6,767 nt of DNA, from the NCBI GenBank assembly GCA_945867445.1, contig CAMBID010000041.1, forward strand, positions 1 through 6,767, written 5' to 3'. This DNA is from an uncultured Clostridia bacterium. GTDB lineage: Bacteria; Bacillota; Clostridia; Oscillospirales; Oscillospiraceae. Both the position numbers and the translations under genes were made by a program. Positions 1 through 6,059 of the stretch are shown piece after piece (the stretch's first letter is position 1; each line of letters begins with the position of its first letter). The notes under the pieces are model-generated. The model had not been told where the DNA came from, did not search any database, and saw only the letters and a program-made list of their open reading frames with translations.

Positions 1-1
1 C

Positions 2-3000
2 GCCGCCGAGACCCCGGCCCTCCGCTTCACCACCGCCCAGGCGCTGACGGCCCTGTGGCTCCTGGGCGCGGCGGGCATGGCCCTCTGGTTCGTTCTCTCC
101 AACCTCCGCTTCGCCCGCTTCCTGCGCCGCGGTCGGATCCCCCTGGCCCGGCCGGACTGCCCCCTCCCCGTCTACCTGGTGGAGGAGGGCCTGCCCTCCC
201 CCTGCCTTGCGGGCCTCCTGCGCCCCGCCGTCTACCTGACCCCCGCCGTGGCCGGGGATGCGCGCCGGGAGCGCCACGTCCTGGCCCACGAGCTGACCCA
301 CGCCCGGCACCTGGATCCCCTCTGGAGCTTCCTCCGCTGCCTCTGCCTCACGGTCTACTGGTTCGATCCCCTGGTCTGGATCGCCGCCCACGCCTCCCGC
401 AGCGACTGCGAGCTGGCCTGTGACGAGGGCGCCCTCCGCCGCCTGGGGGAGGGGGAGCGCATCCCCTACGGCGAGACCCTGCTCTCCCTGATCCCCGTGG
501 GCCGCTCGGACCCCATGCTCTCCGCCACCACCATGACGGCGGGGAAGCGCCAGCTCCGGGAGCGCATCCGCCGCATCGCCTCCGGCCACCGGCAGGCGGC
601 CCTGGCGGTCTTCGCGGTGCTCTGCGCGGCGGCCATCCTCTGCGCCGCCACCTTCACCGGCTCCGCCGCCGACCGCGCCTTCGGCCCCGACGGCGTCCTC
701 TCCGGCAGCGAGATCCAGTACTTCAACGAGACCTTCTTCAACCAGGAGGAGGATCCCGCCGCCATCCGCAGCCACTTCCTGGCCTGCGAGTATGAGCGCC
801 CCGAGGACATCGACCTCTACCAGCTCTTCTACTGCGGCGTCCCGGTGGCGGCAGACGATACCCATGCCGAGGAGCTGCGCCTTGCTGAGAACGGCCCCGA
901 TGCCTCCTGCCCCACGGACATCCTGCCGGTCAGCGCCATGGACGAAGTTCTCCGCCAGTATACCGGCAAGGGCTTCCAGGACATGGATATGACCACCCTG
1001 AAGGGCTTCGATTATCCCGAGGAGGGCTACTACACCCACGCCCACGGCGATACCAACTTCGCCACCGAGATCCAGGTCTTCGCCGGGGAGCGGGAGGGCG
1101 ACACGGTCACCCTCTACTACACGCTCCTGTGGGCACCGTCCGACTGGCACCGCCTCACCTTGCAGGAGGGGGAGGACGGCAGCTATCAGTTCCGCTCCAA
1201 CCTCCCCTGCGAAAAGCCCGCCATCGCCCCCCGGCTGCCGGAGACGGAGCCGGTGCGGAAGCTCTCCCTGGCGGACGCCCGGGCGGTGGAGCCCCGGGAA
1301 ATGCCCCTCACCCGCCGCAGCAGCGACTGCCAGGAGCGGGGCGGCGGCTGTCGCGTCCCCGGCGAGGACGGGGAGGACTATGCCATCCACCCCTACCGCT
1401 CCACGGACGGCAAGATCTATGTGGCGGTGATCCGGGACGAGGGGATGACCAGCGGCCCGGACGGGCGGGAGATCACAGCCTGGGAGGCTGACTGCTTCCT
1501 CACCGTCCCGGAGCCGGAGATCATACCCCAGACCCCTGACAGCGTGGAGCTGGATTTCTTCCGGGACCTTTTCGGCTACAGCGGCTTCACGGTCCGGTAC
1601 TATAATGAGGACCGGGACGAGATCCAGGACTACTACTACCTGGCAGAGGGTGGCGTGCCGTATCTCCTGCTGCGGGTCAACAGCGGATGGCTGGACCAGA
1701 TCGACCTGGACGGCGACGGGGTGGACGAGCTCTACAACAGCGACGGCCTCCTCTACTTCCTCCGGGACGGCACGGTCTATGAGGCGGATGTGAAGTCCCT
1801 GCTCCAGACCGCCTGGCCGGACTTCGATTATTGGGATTGGTCGTATCTGGACCGGAACTACCGCCATATCCAGCTCTCCGGCCTCGTCCGGATGCCGGAG
1901 TGGGGCGAGTACCGGGGCGAGGAGGGGCACGCGGACATCCTCCGCTACCTCTATTTTGACGGCGAGAGCCTCCTGGCGTACCGGGAGCTCCAGAACGTCA
2001 GCTATACCGACCACCTGGCCAGCACCGTCTCGGTCCCCGGCGACGTGGCCGCCGCCGCCAAGGCCCGGACCCTGGAGAACTTCCATCAGGTGGAGGAGAG
2101 CTGCCCCGACGCCCAGCCCGACGACTGGCGGGTCACCGCCGTCACCCTGGAAGATACCATCCCCCTGCAGGATGGCCGCAGCGTGGAAATTTACCGGGTC
2201 TCCGGCAGCTACCACGCCGCCGCCCCTGCCCGGCTGGTCCGCGCCGGCAGCGCGCAGATCGACGAGGACGCTTGGTTCAGCGGCTACGGCGACTGCTCCC
2301 CGTACCTTACCTTTGTGGTGAGCGGCGAAAAGCGGGCTCTGGTGGAGAGCAGCCTTCCCAGCGATTGCAGCCCGGATTCCACAGCCTTCTCCGCCGCCGT
2401 GACGGAGCTCCTGCTGGAGCAGGGCTATGTGGAGCTCTCAGACCTGGACCAGGAGACCCTGGTGAGCTACTTCTACTTCCGCTATTACGACTGCCTGGAC
2501 CGTATCGCCCAACTCCCGGAAGCGGACTGGGACGGCCTCCTGAACAGCATCCGGAACTACTATGACCGCTCCTACTTCAAGGACACCATGTATAACCTTC
2601 TCCACAGCCCCGGCGGCCTCACCGAGGACGCCGCCCGCTGCTACCGCCGTCTCCTGTATCTTGAGAACAGCGACGAGAGCCGCATCCCCATCAGCGTGGA
2701 GCTCATGTGCGACGCCGCCATCGGAGAGCGCTATGAGTCGGTCCGCGGTGACGCGGACTACGCTGCCGCTGACCTTTCGGGCTGGCAGGGTTATGGCCCT
2801 GTCCGTGTGGCGGACTACCAGGATTTCCACGGCCTCCATCTGGAGGTCTATCGGGTGGAGTACTACTACGAGTGCTGCTATCCGGAAAATCTCCCCGGCG
2901 ACATTGGCGGCAAGGTGGTGGGGAAGCGGCTCATCCCGTCTCCCGACGGCAGCGCCTATGTTCTCTTTGAGGTGAAGGAGGACCTCCACCGGGTCCGCCT

Positions 3001-3952
3001 GGGGGATACCGACATCCCGGGCATCGACCCGGAGAGCGATCCCACTGCCTTCCGGAGAGCGCTGGAGGACTACTTCCGCACGGAGCATCCCGGCGAGATC
3101 GAGGGCCTGGGCCAGGACGTCCGCACGGAGCCCGGCGTGCCCCTCTCCCTCTGGGACCGGGGCAGCCACCAGGCCGTGGAGGACTACCTCGCAAGCTACA
3201 TCGGCGCCTTCCAGACCTCCTCCCTGCAGGTTTTGGACGGCGGCTGGGAGCTCTGGACCTATGAGAAGGACGGCTCCTGGTATTTGTTCCTGGTGAGCCG
3301 GGACGGAAAGTACGCTCAGCTTCCCCTGCCGGTCTATGACGGCTCCCTCCGCTATGCCGAGCCCACCACGACCTACCAGAGCGGCGGGCCGGTCAGATGG
3401 GAGGCCCGGGTCCCCCAGCGGGTCTACAGCGCTGTCAACGGGAATCTGGCCCAGGAGAGCGGCATCTACCGCTACGAGCTGGACCTGGATACCCTGACCC
3501 TCTATGAGAGCTTCACCCCCACGGAGAGCACGGCCCGGGACGCCTCCTTCGCCGCCCGCTCCCTCAGCACCGGTACCTGCGGAAAGACCCGTCAGGAGCT
3601 GCTTTCCTGGCTGACGGCGGAGGAGCCTGAGACCTGGCAGGGGCGGCTGCCCACCGGAAAGTACTGGGAGCACCCCGACGGAGCGGTGGCCTACCTTGCG
3701 ATCCTCACCGGGGTCCCCCACACGGACCAGTTCGAGCTCTGCCTCCGCTTCTCCGACGGCACGGAGGCCCAGCTGCCCCTGGCCAACATCCCCGTCGGCT
3801 TCGCCGTCCTGACGCCGTCCAGCGCCGCCTTCACCCATGGCAGCTTCACCTATGATATCGACGCTTCGGAGTTGGGTTTCCCCGGCAGCGTTTACCGCTA
3901 CACGGTGGATCTGACGGCCAAGACCGTCGCTATGACCGTCACCCAGGTATAA
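2..3952 (+). CDS. M56 (BlaR1/MecR1-type) membrane metallopeptidase with giant C-terminal ectodomain, 5' partial
   Basis: The frame is open to the left edge (25 codons precede the ATG at 77, which lies inside a membrane helix), so the true start and probably the first two helices lie upstream. Visible order: a membrane segment near nt 35-105; zinc motif HELTH at nt 287-301; a hydrophobic stretch at about 320-395; ELACDE at 410-427, the usual ELxCD element that follows in M56 proteins; a last helix at about 593-655. The protein then runs about 1090 residues to TAA. In BlaR1/MecR1 this protease relays an outside signal by intramembrane-associated proteolysis, usually leading to loss of a BlaI-type repressor; that role here is inferred, and any blaI would be outside the window. 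BlaR1 is about 600 residues; this protein exceeds 1300. I see no K[ST]G box or ordered penicillin-binding motifs, so beta-lactam sensing is not supported. The ectodomain holds a DLDGDGVDEL loop (1703-1732) and two similar beta-rich modules. Its ligand is unknown. Confidence 0.87.
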   Translation, partial: AAETPALRFTTAQALTALWLLGAAGMALWFVLSNLRFARFLRRGRIPLARPDCPLPVYLVEEGLPSPCLAGLLRPAVYLTPAVAGDARRERHVLAHELTHARHLDPLWSFLRCLCLTVYWFDPLVWIAAHASRSDCELACDEGALRRLGEGERIPYGETLLSLIPVGRSDPMLSATTMTAGKRQLRERIRRIASGHRQAALAVFAVLCAAAILCAATFTGSAADRAFGPDGVLSGSEIQYFNETFFNQEEDPAAIRSHFLACEYERPEDIDLYQLFYCGVPVAADDTHAEELRLAENGPDASCPTDILPVSAMDEVLRQYTGKGFQDMDMTTLKGFDYPEEGYYTHAHGDTNFATEIQVFAGEREGDTVTLYYTLLWAPSDWHRLTLQEGEDGSYQFRSNLPCEKPAIAPRLPETEPVRKLSLADARAVEPREMPLTRRSSDCQERGGGCRVPGEDGEDYAIHPYRSTDGKIYVAVIRDEGMTSGPDGREITAWEADCFLTVPEPEIIPQTPDSVELDFFRDLFGYSGFTVRYYNEDRDEIQDYYYLAEGGVPYLLLRVNSGWLDQIDLDGDGVDELYNSDGLLYFLRDGTVYEADVKSLLQTAWPDFDYWDWSYLDRNYRHIQLSGLVRMPEWGEYRGEEGHADILRYLYFDGESLLAYRELQNVSYTDHLASTVSVPGDVAAAAKARTLENFHQVEESCPDAQPDDWRVTAVTLEDTIPLQDGRSVEIYRVSGSYHAAAPARLVRAGSAQIDEDAWFSGYGDCSPYLTFVVSGEKRALVESSLPSDCSPDSTAFSAAVTELLLEQGYVELSDLDQETLVSYFYFRYYDCLDRIAQLPEADWDGLLNSIRNYYDRSYFKDTMYNLLHSPGGLTEDAARCYRRLLYLENSDESRIPISVELMCDAAIGERYESVRGDADYAAADLSGWQGYGPVRVADYQDFHGLHLEVYRVEYYYECCYPENLPGDIGGKVVGKRLIPSPDGSAYVLFEVKEDLHRVRLGDTDIPGIDPESDPTAFRRALEDYFRTEHPGEIEGLGQDVRTEPGVPLSLWDRGSHQAVEDYLASYIGAFQTSSLQVLDGGWELWTYEKDGSWYLFLVSRDGKYAQLPLPVYDGSLRYAEPTTTYQSGGPVRWEARVPQRVYSAVNGNLAQESGIYRYELDLDTLTLYESFTPTESTARDASFAARSLSTGTCGKTRQELLSWLTAEEPETWQGRLPTGKYWEHPDGAVAYLAILTGVPHTDQFELCLRFSDGTEAQLPLANIPVGFAVLTPSSAAFTHGSFTYDIDASELGFPGSVYRYTVDLTAKTVAMTVTQV

Positions 3953-3960
3953 AACTGCGA

Positions 3961-3997
3961 AAGACCGGGAGGGATTTCCCTCCCGGTCTTGCTTTTT
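3961..3997 (+). terminator. Intrinsic terminator of the M56 gene
   Basis: A 13-14 bp perfect GC-rich stem (left arm 3961-3974, right arm 3977-3990) is followed by GC and five T residues (3993-3997). It starts 8 bases after the TAA stop, so it should end the M56 transcript and insulate the metal-binding gene downstream. Confidence 0.9.
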
Positions 3998-4017
3998 CCC
4001 GGAAACTGTGCTACACT
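3989..4017 (+). promoter_or_regulatory. Putative extended -10 promoter for the metal-binding lipoprotein gene
   Basis: TTGCTT (3989-3994) and TACACT (4012-4017) are 17 bp apart, and the -10 is preceded by TGC, an extended -10 feature. The predicted start, near 4024, falls inside the Fur-type palindrome, as expected for a repressible promoter. The hexamers are only partial matches (3/6 and 4/6), and the -35 overlaps the terminator tail, so this is tentative. Confidence 0.45.
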
Positions 4018-4020
4018 TCA

Positions 4021-4035
4021 TGAGAATGATTCTCA
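4021..4035 (+). promoter_or_regulatory. Fur-family operator (perfect 7-1-7 palindrome)
   Basis: TGAGAATGATTCTCA is an exact inverted repeat of two 7-base half-sites around one central base, the geometry of Fur, Zur and PerR boxes in Firmicutes. Half-site TGAGAAT matches the Bacillus Fur half-site TGATAAT at 6/7 positions, PerR TTATAAT at 5/7 and Zur TCGTAAT at 4/7. It lies 19 bases before the start codon, just upstream of the ribosome binding site, so metal-dependent repression of the downstream gene is likely. Which family member binds cannot be settled from sequence. Confidence 0.82.
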
Positions 4036-4041
4036 AATTCA

Positions 4042-4047
4042 AAGGAG
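4042..4047 (+). promoter_or_regulatory. Ribosome binding site fixing the lipoprotein start
   Basis: AAGGAG lies 7 bases before the ATG at 4055. It selects that ATG over the longer open frame reaching back to 3989, which would run through the terminator, operator and promoter. Confidence 0.85.
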
Positions 4048-4054
4048 CGTTCCC

Positions 4055-5065
4055 ATGAAGCGAATGTTTGCCGCCCTGCTGTCCCTGACCTTGTTTGCCG
4101 CCCTGCTCTCCGGCTGCGCCGGGCGGGAGCCGGTCTCCTCCGGGAAAGCGGGGGGCTTTTCCATCGTGGCCACCAGCTTCCCGGCCTATGACCTGGCCCG
4201 GGCCGTCTGCGGCCAGGCGGCGGAGATCACCCTGCTGCTGCCCCCCGGGGCGGAGAGCCACTCCTACGAGCCTACCCCCCGGGACATCCTGGCAGTGGAA
4301 GACTGCGGCCTTTTCCTCTATCTCGGGGGCGAGTCCGACGCCTGGGTGGAGACCATTCTCTCCTCCCTGGACGCACCGGCGGAGACGCTGCGTATGATCG
4401 ACTGCGTGGAGACCCTGGAGGAGGAGACCCTGGAGGGCATGACCGCTCAGGGCCACAGCCACGACGACCATGACGACCATGACGACCATGACGACCACAG
4501 CGGGGATCACGAAAGCCACGGCCTGGGGGAGGTCCATGAGATCGACGAGCATGTCTGGACCGCCCCGGAGAATGCCGGCTGCATCGCCCGGGCGATCGCC
4601 CGGCGGGCAGCGGAGCTGGATCCCGGCAACGCCCAGGTCTACCTCGCCGCGGCGGATGCCTACCAGCAGGAGATCGATACTCTGGACCGGGACTTCCGGG
4701 AGTTCTTTGATACCACCGGAGAGAAGACCCTGGTTTTTGGGGACCGTTTCCCGCTGCGGTATTTCGCGGAGGCTTACGGCCTCACCTGCTATGCCGCCTT
4801 CCCTGGCTGCTCCACCCAGACGGAGCCCTCCGCCGCCACGGTGGCCTTCCTGACGGAGAAGGTGCGGGAGGAGGGCATCTCCACCGTCTTCTATATCGAG
4901 TTCTCCAACCACCTGGTGGCGGACAGCATCGCCGAGGCTGCCGGGGCGGAGACCGCCCTTTTCCACAGCTGCCACAATGTCTCCCGCCAGGACCTGGAGG
5001 CGGGAGCCACCTACCTCTCCCTGATGCGGAGGAACCTGGAGACCTTGAAGCAATGCATGCCTTGA
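4055..5065 (+). CDS. ZnuA/AdcA-like metal ABC transporter substrate-binding lipoprotein
   Basis: The protein has 336 residues, a usual length for cluster A-I metal-binding proteins that capture Zn2+ or Mn2+ outside the membrane and pass it to an ABC permease. MKR plus a hydrophobic stretch and lipobox LLSG-C21 mark a lipoprotein. Family landmarks: HSYEPTPRD (69-77, His69 first ligand), a His/Asp-rich loop (134-155, eight His), DEHVWTAPEN (164-173, His166 second ligand), VFGDRFPLRYF (227-237), FPGCS (249-253), IEFSNH (281-286), HSCHN (304-308) and a C-terminal YLSLMRRNLETLK helix (320-332). Where E. coli ZnuA has the third His (FHDAYGYF), this protein reads FGDRF, so Asp230 or another residue must complete the site. 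The His-rich loop favours zinc, but the metal is inferred. Terminators on both sides make it monocistronic; no permease or ATPase gene is in the window. The second Met, at residue 4, is a less likely start. Confidence 0.92.
   Translation: MKRMFAALLSLTLFAALLSGCAGREPVSSGKAGGFSIVATSFPAYDLARAVCGQAAEITLLLPPGAESHSYEPTPRDILAVEDCGLFLYLGGESDAWVETILSSLDAPAETLRMIDCVETLEEETLEGMTAQGHSHDDHDDHDDHDDHSGDHESHGLGEVHEIDEHVWTAPENAGCIARAIARRAAELDPGNAQVYLAAADAYQQEIDTLDRDFREFFDTTGEKTLVFGDRFPLRYFAEAYGLTCYAAFPGCSTQTEPSAATVAFLTEKVREEGISTVFYIEFSNHLVADSIAEAAGAETALFHSCHNVSRQDLEAGATYLSLMRRNLETLKQCMP
4460..4498 (+). repeat. Nine-base tandem repeat encoding His-Asp-Asp units
   Basis: The unit CAYGACGAC occurs four times in tandem and ends in CAC, encoding (HDD)4H inside the metal-binding lipoprotein. 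The copies are nearly identical (three use CAT, one CAC), which suggests recent expansion or slippage. The 9-bp unit keeps frame whatever the copy number. His-rich loops at this place are typical of zinc-type SBPs and are thought to help collect metal. Confidence 0.85.
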
Positions 5066-5094
5066 AAAAGCCCGGACGGATGTCCGGGCTTTTT
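5065..5094. terminator. Bidirectional intrinsic terminator between the SBP and CBS genes
   Basis: GCCCGGAC (5070-5077) pairs with GTCCGGGC (5082-5089) around a GGAT loop. The stem is flanked by AAAAA on the left (5065-5069) and TTTTT on the right (5090-5094), so each strand has a U-tract after the stem. It begins at the last base of the SBP stop codon and can also end transcription from the convergent CBS gene. Confidence 0.88.
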
Positions 5095-5122
5095 CCTATG
5101 TAGTTTTCATACTAGAATCCAA

Positions 5123-5135
5123 CGCGCAAAGCGCG
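5123..5135. repeat. Small CGCGC-AAA-GCGCG hairpin
   Basis: A perfect 5-bp inverted repeat with an AAA loop lies between the convergent genes, followed at once by GCGGCGGT. Its core CGCAAAGCG recurs at 5904-5912 on the other side of the CBS gene. No T-tract follows, so it is not itself a terminator. Confidence 0.5.
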
Positions 5136-5140
5136 GCGGT

Positions 5141-5169
5141 TCCCATGAAACTATCTTATTTTCATGGGA
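5141..5169. repeat. Perfect 10-bp inverted repeat downstream of the CBS gene
   Basis: TCCCATGAAA (5141-5150) and TTTCATGGGA (5160-5169) pair exactly around a 9-base loop. On the minus strand it begins 8 bases after the CBS stop codon, so it would form a hairpin in the 3' end of that mRNA. No U-tract follows. A role in RNA stability, or membership of a repeat family, is inference. Confidence 0.65.
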
Positions 5170-5177
5170 GAGTCGTA

Positions 5178-5615
5178 TCAGTCCATTGCGGCCTGCTCCG
5201 GCTGCAGGGCGGCCTGCTGGTTCAGGAAGTAGCAGATGATGTCCTTCCGGGTGACAATGCCGATGAAGCTGCCGAGATCGTCCACCACCGGGACAAAGTT
5301 CTGGGTGGCGGCGGAGGAGAGGAGCTCCTCCATGCTGACGGTGATGGAGACCGGCGGATGGTCCCGGTGGACGATGTCCCGGATCTGCAGCTGCTCCAGG
5401 CTCCGGAGGGAGATATCCTCGCCCCCGGCGGAGCCCATCAGCTGCCAGAGGAAGTCTCCCTCCCGGACCACGCCCACATAGCTCCCATCCCGCCGGATGA
5501 CCGGGATAGCGCTGTAGCCGTGGTGGCGGAGCTTCTCCAGCCCCTGGCGGAGGGTACAGTCCTCATAGAGATAGGCAACGTTGCCCTTTGGCGTGAGAAA
5601 GTATGCGATGTTCAC
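5178..5615 (-). CDS. Small protein with two CBS domains (Bateman module)
   Basis: The 145-residue product (VNIAYFLTPKGNVAYLYEDC...) consists almost entirely of a CBS pair: CBS1 about residues 10-60, ending GSYVGVVREGDF, and CBS2 about 76-135, ending GSFIGIVTRKDII. Thr122 and Asp125 in the second domain sit where CBS proteins often contact the ribose of adenine nucleotides. CBS pairs sense AMP, ATP, SAM or similar ligands and usually act through a partner; none can be named here. I place the start at GTG 5615 because AAGGAG lies 9 bases upstream and the CBS fold begins right there. The same frame stays open to 5747, but that extension reads through palindromic intergenic DNA and has no good ribosome site. 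An ATG at 5620 is out of frame and stops at once. The gene converges on the SBP gene and shares its bidirectional terminator. Confidence 0.88.
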   Translation of the reverse strand: MNIAYFLTPKGNVAYLYEDCTLRQGLEKLRHHGYSAIPVIRRDGSYVGVVREGDFLWQLMGSAGGEDISLRSLEQLQIRDIVHRDHPPVSITVSMEELLSSAATQNFVPVVDDLGSFIGIVTRKDIICYFLNQQAALQPEQAAMD

Positions 5616-5624
5616 GGCATCCCG

Positions 5625-5630
5625 CTCCTT
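5625..5630 (-). promoter_or_regulatory. Ribosome binding site fixing the GTG start of the CBS gene
   Basis: On the minus strand AAGGAG lies 9 bases before GTG 5615. It supports the 145-residue form over a start further upstream at 5747. Confidence 0.75.
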
Positions 5631-5684
5631 CCGAACGTCGATGACGCCGCCGGCAGCGGCGGTGCTTTTATGATACTGCGTACA

Positions 5685-5920
5685 GAACAAAGCCGCGCGC
5701 CTTGCAAGCCAAGGCAGGCAAGGCCTGCTGGCTTTGTTCCGGCGCAAGGGCTTTGCCCCATTTCACGCAAAAACCCTGTATCTTCCATTGCTGTGGCGCG
5801 CCGCGCCAATGGAAGTCCACATTGCAGCAATGGCTGGATCCCATAAAAACGGGGAAAAGAGCCGCTTCTATGGAATTGCGCGGCCACCGCCGCGCGAATA
5901 CACCGCAAAGCGGTTTATTC
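5685..5920. repeat. Palindrome-rich intergenic block with at least six inverted repeats
   Basis: This stretch carries no credible gene and is packed with inverted repeats. GAACAAAGCC (5685-5694) pairs with GGCTTTGTTC (5730-5739), enclosing GCAGGC/GCCTGC (5714-5728). GGGC-TTT-GCCC is at 5748-5758. CTTCCATT (5782-5789) pairs with AATGGAAG (5808-5815), with GGCGC/GCGCC inside. CCATTGCTG (5785-5793) can instead pair with CAGCAATGG (5825-5833). CATTGC-A-GCAATG is at 5820-5832. GCGCGG/CCGCGC is at 5878-5895. GAATAcACCGC/GCGGTtTATTC is at 5896-5920. Such density suggests either a cluster of REP-like dispersed palindromic elements or a folded leader RNA. Weak open frames on both strands here look like by-products of GC content. 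Confidence 0.75.
5896..5920. repeat. Eleven-pair hairpin at the start of the predicted CBS leader
   Basis: GAATA-c-ACCGC pairs with GCGGT-t-TATTC around an AAA loop, with one internal mismatch. The predicted minus-strand transcription start near 5924 is only a few bases away, so this hairpin would cap the 5' end of the CBS mRNA. It abuts the GCGCGG/CCGCGC hairpin at 5878-5895 with no gap. Confidence 0.65.
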
Positions 5921-5930
5921 CGTAGATATT

Positions 5931-5939
5931 ATTATAGCA
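5931..5939 (-). promoter_or_regulatory. Putative extended -10 promoter for the CBS gene
   Basis: The minus strand reads TGC-TATAAT here: a consensus -10 hexamer (5936 to 5931) with the TGN extension. No good -35 is visible at 16-18 bp, which extended -10 promoters can tolerate. It would start RNA near 5924 and give a leader of about 309 bases before GTG 5615. Confidence 0.5.
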
Positions 5940-5998
5940 GGGAAGGGACAGGATTGGTGAACGATTTATGAAAATCCCGCAAACTTTCCGTTCGCTTC

Positions 5999-6027
5999 TT
6001 TACAACTTGCCAAAGGAACAGTAGAAT
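5999..6027 (+). promoter_or_regulatory. Sigma-A promoter of the Crp/Fnr-family gene
   Basis: TTTACA (5999-6004) and TAGAAT (6022-6027) each match the consensus at 5/6 positions and are exactly 17 bp apart. The predicted start near 6034 gives a short leader of about 26 bases before ATG 6060. The surrounding DNA is clearly richer in A+T than the genes. I see no clear FNR- or CRP-type dyad in this promoter region. Confidence 0.72.
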
Positions 6028-6059
6028 AGGGAGGAATCCAAGGAAAGGCGGAGAGAACC

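Noticed and set aside
55..423. Plus-strand open frame of 122 codons, Pro/Arg-rich
   Set aside because: Out-of-frame shadow of the M56 protease region, with low-complexity composition and no ribosome site.
670..3949. Beta-lactam sensor domain in the M56 ectodomain
   Set aside because: Isolated S-x-x-K strings occur (SYFK, SGEK), but without the following SxN and K[ST]G motifs or the ~250-residue layout of the BlaR1 sensor.
4460..4498. Possible CRISPR-like or regulatory tandem repeat
   Set aside because: The 9-bp units have no spacers and stay in frame as codons for a His/Asp metal loop, so this is a protein-coding repeat.
2438..5053. Antisense open frame of 871 codons on the minus strand
   Set aside because: It runs opposite to two well-supported genes and straight through their intergenic terminator, operator and promoter. 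Its protein has no recognisable domain. It follows from the G/C-biased third positions of the sense genes.
5616..5747. N-terminal extension of the CBS protein to the start at 5747
   Set aside because: The extra 44 residues come from inverted-repeat DNA and are Arg/Ala-rich with no similarity to a domain. The AAGGAG site places the start at GTG 5615.
5145..5846. Plus-strand open frame of 233 codons over the CBS gene
   Set aside because: It is antisense to the CBS gene, whose product is clearly recognisable, and reads on into palindromic intergenic DNA.
5612..5908. Minus-strand open frame of 98 codons in the intergenic block
   Set aside because: It covers the inverted-repeat cluster and ends at the CBS start region in another frame. 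No convincing ribosome site or domain; better read as by-product coding of a repeat element.
5702..5971. Plus-strand open frames at 5702-5971 and 5734-5925
   Set aside because: Both lie in the same palindromic block, overlap each other in different frames, have no ribosome site and encode no recognisable protein.
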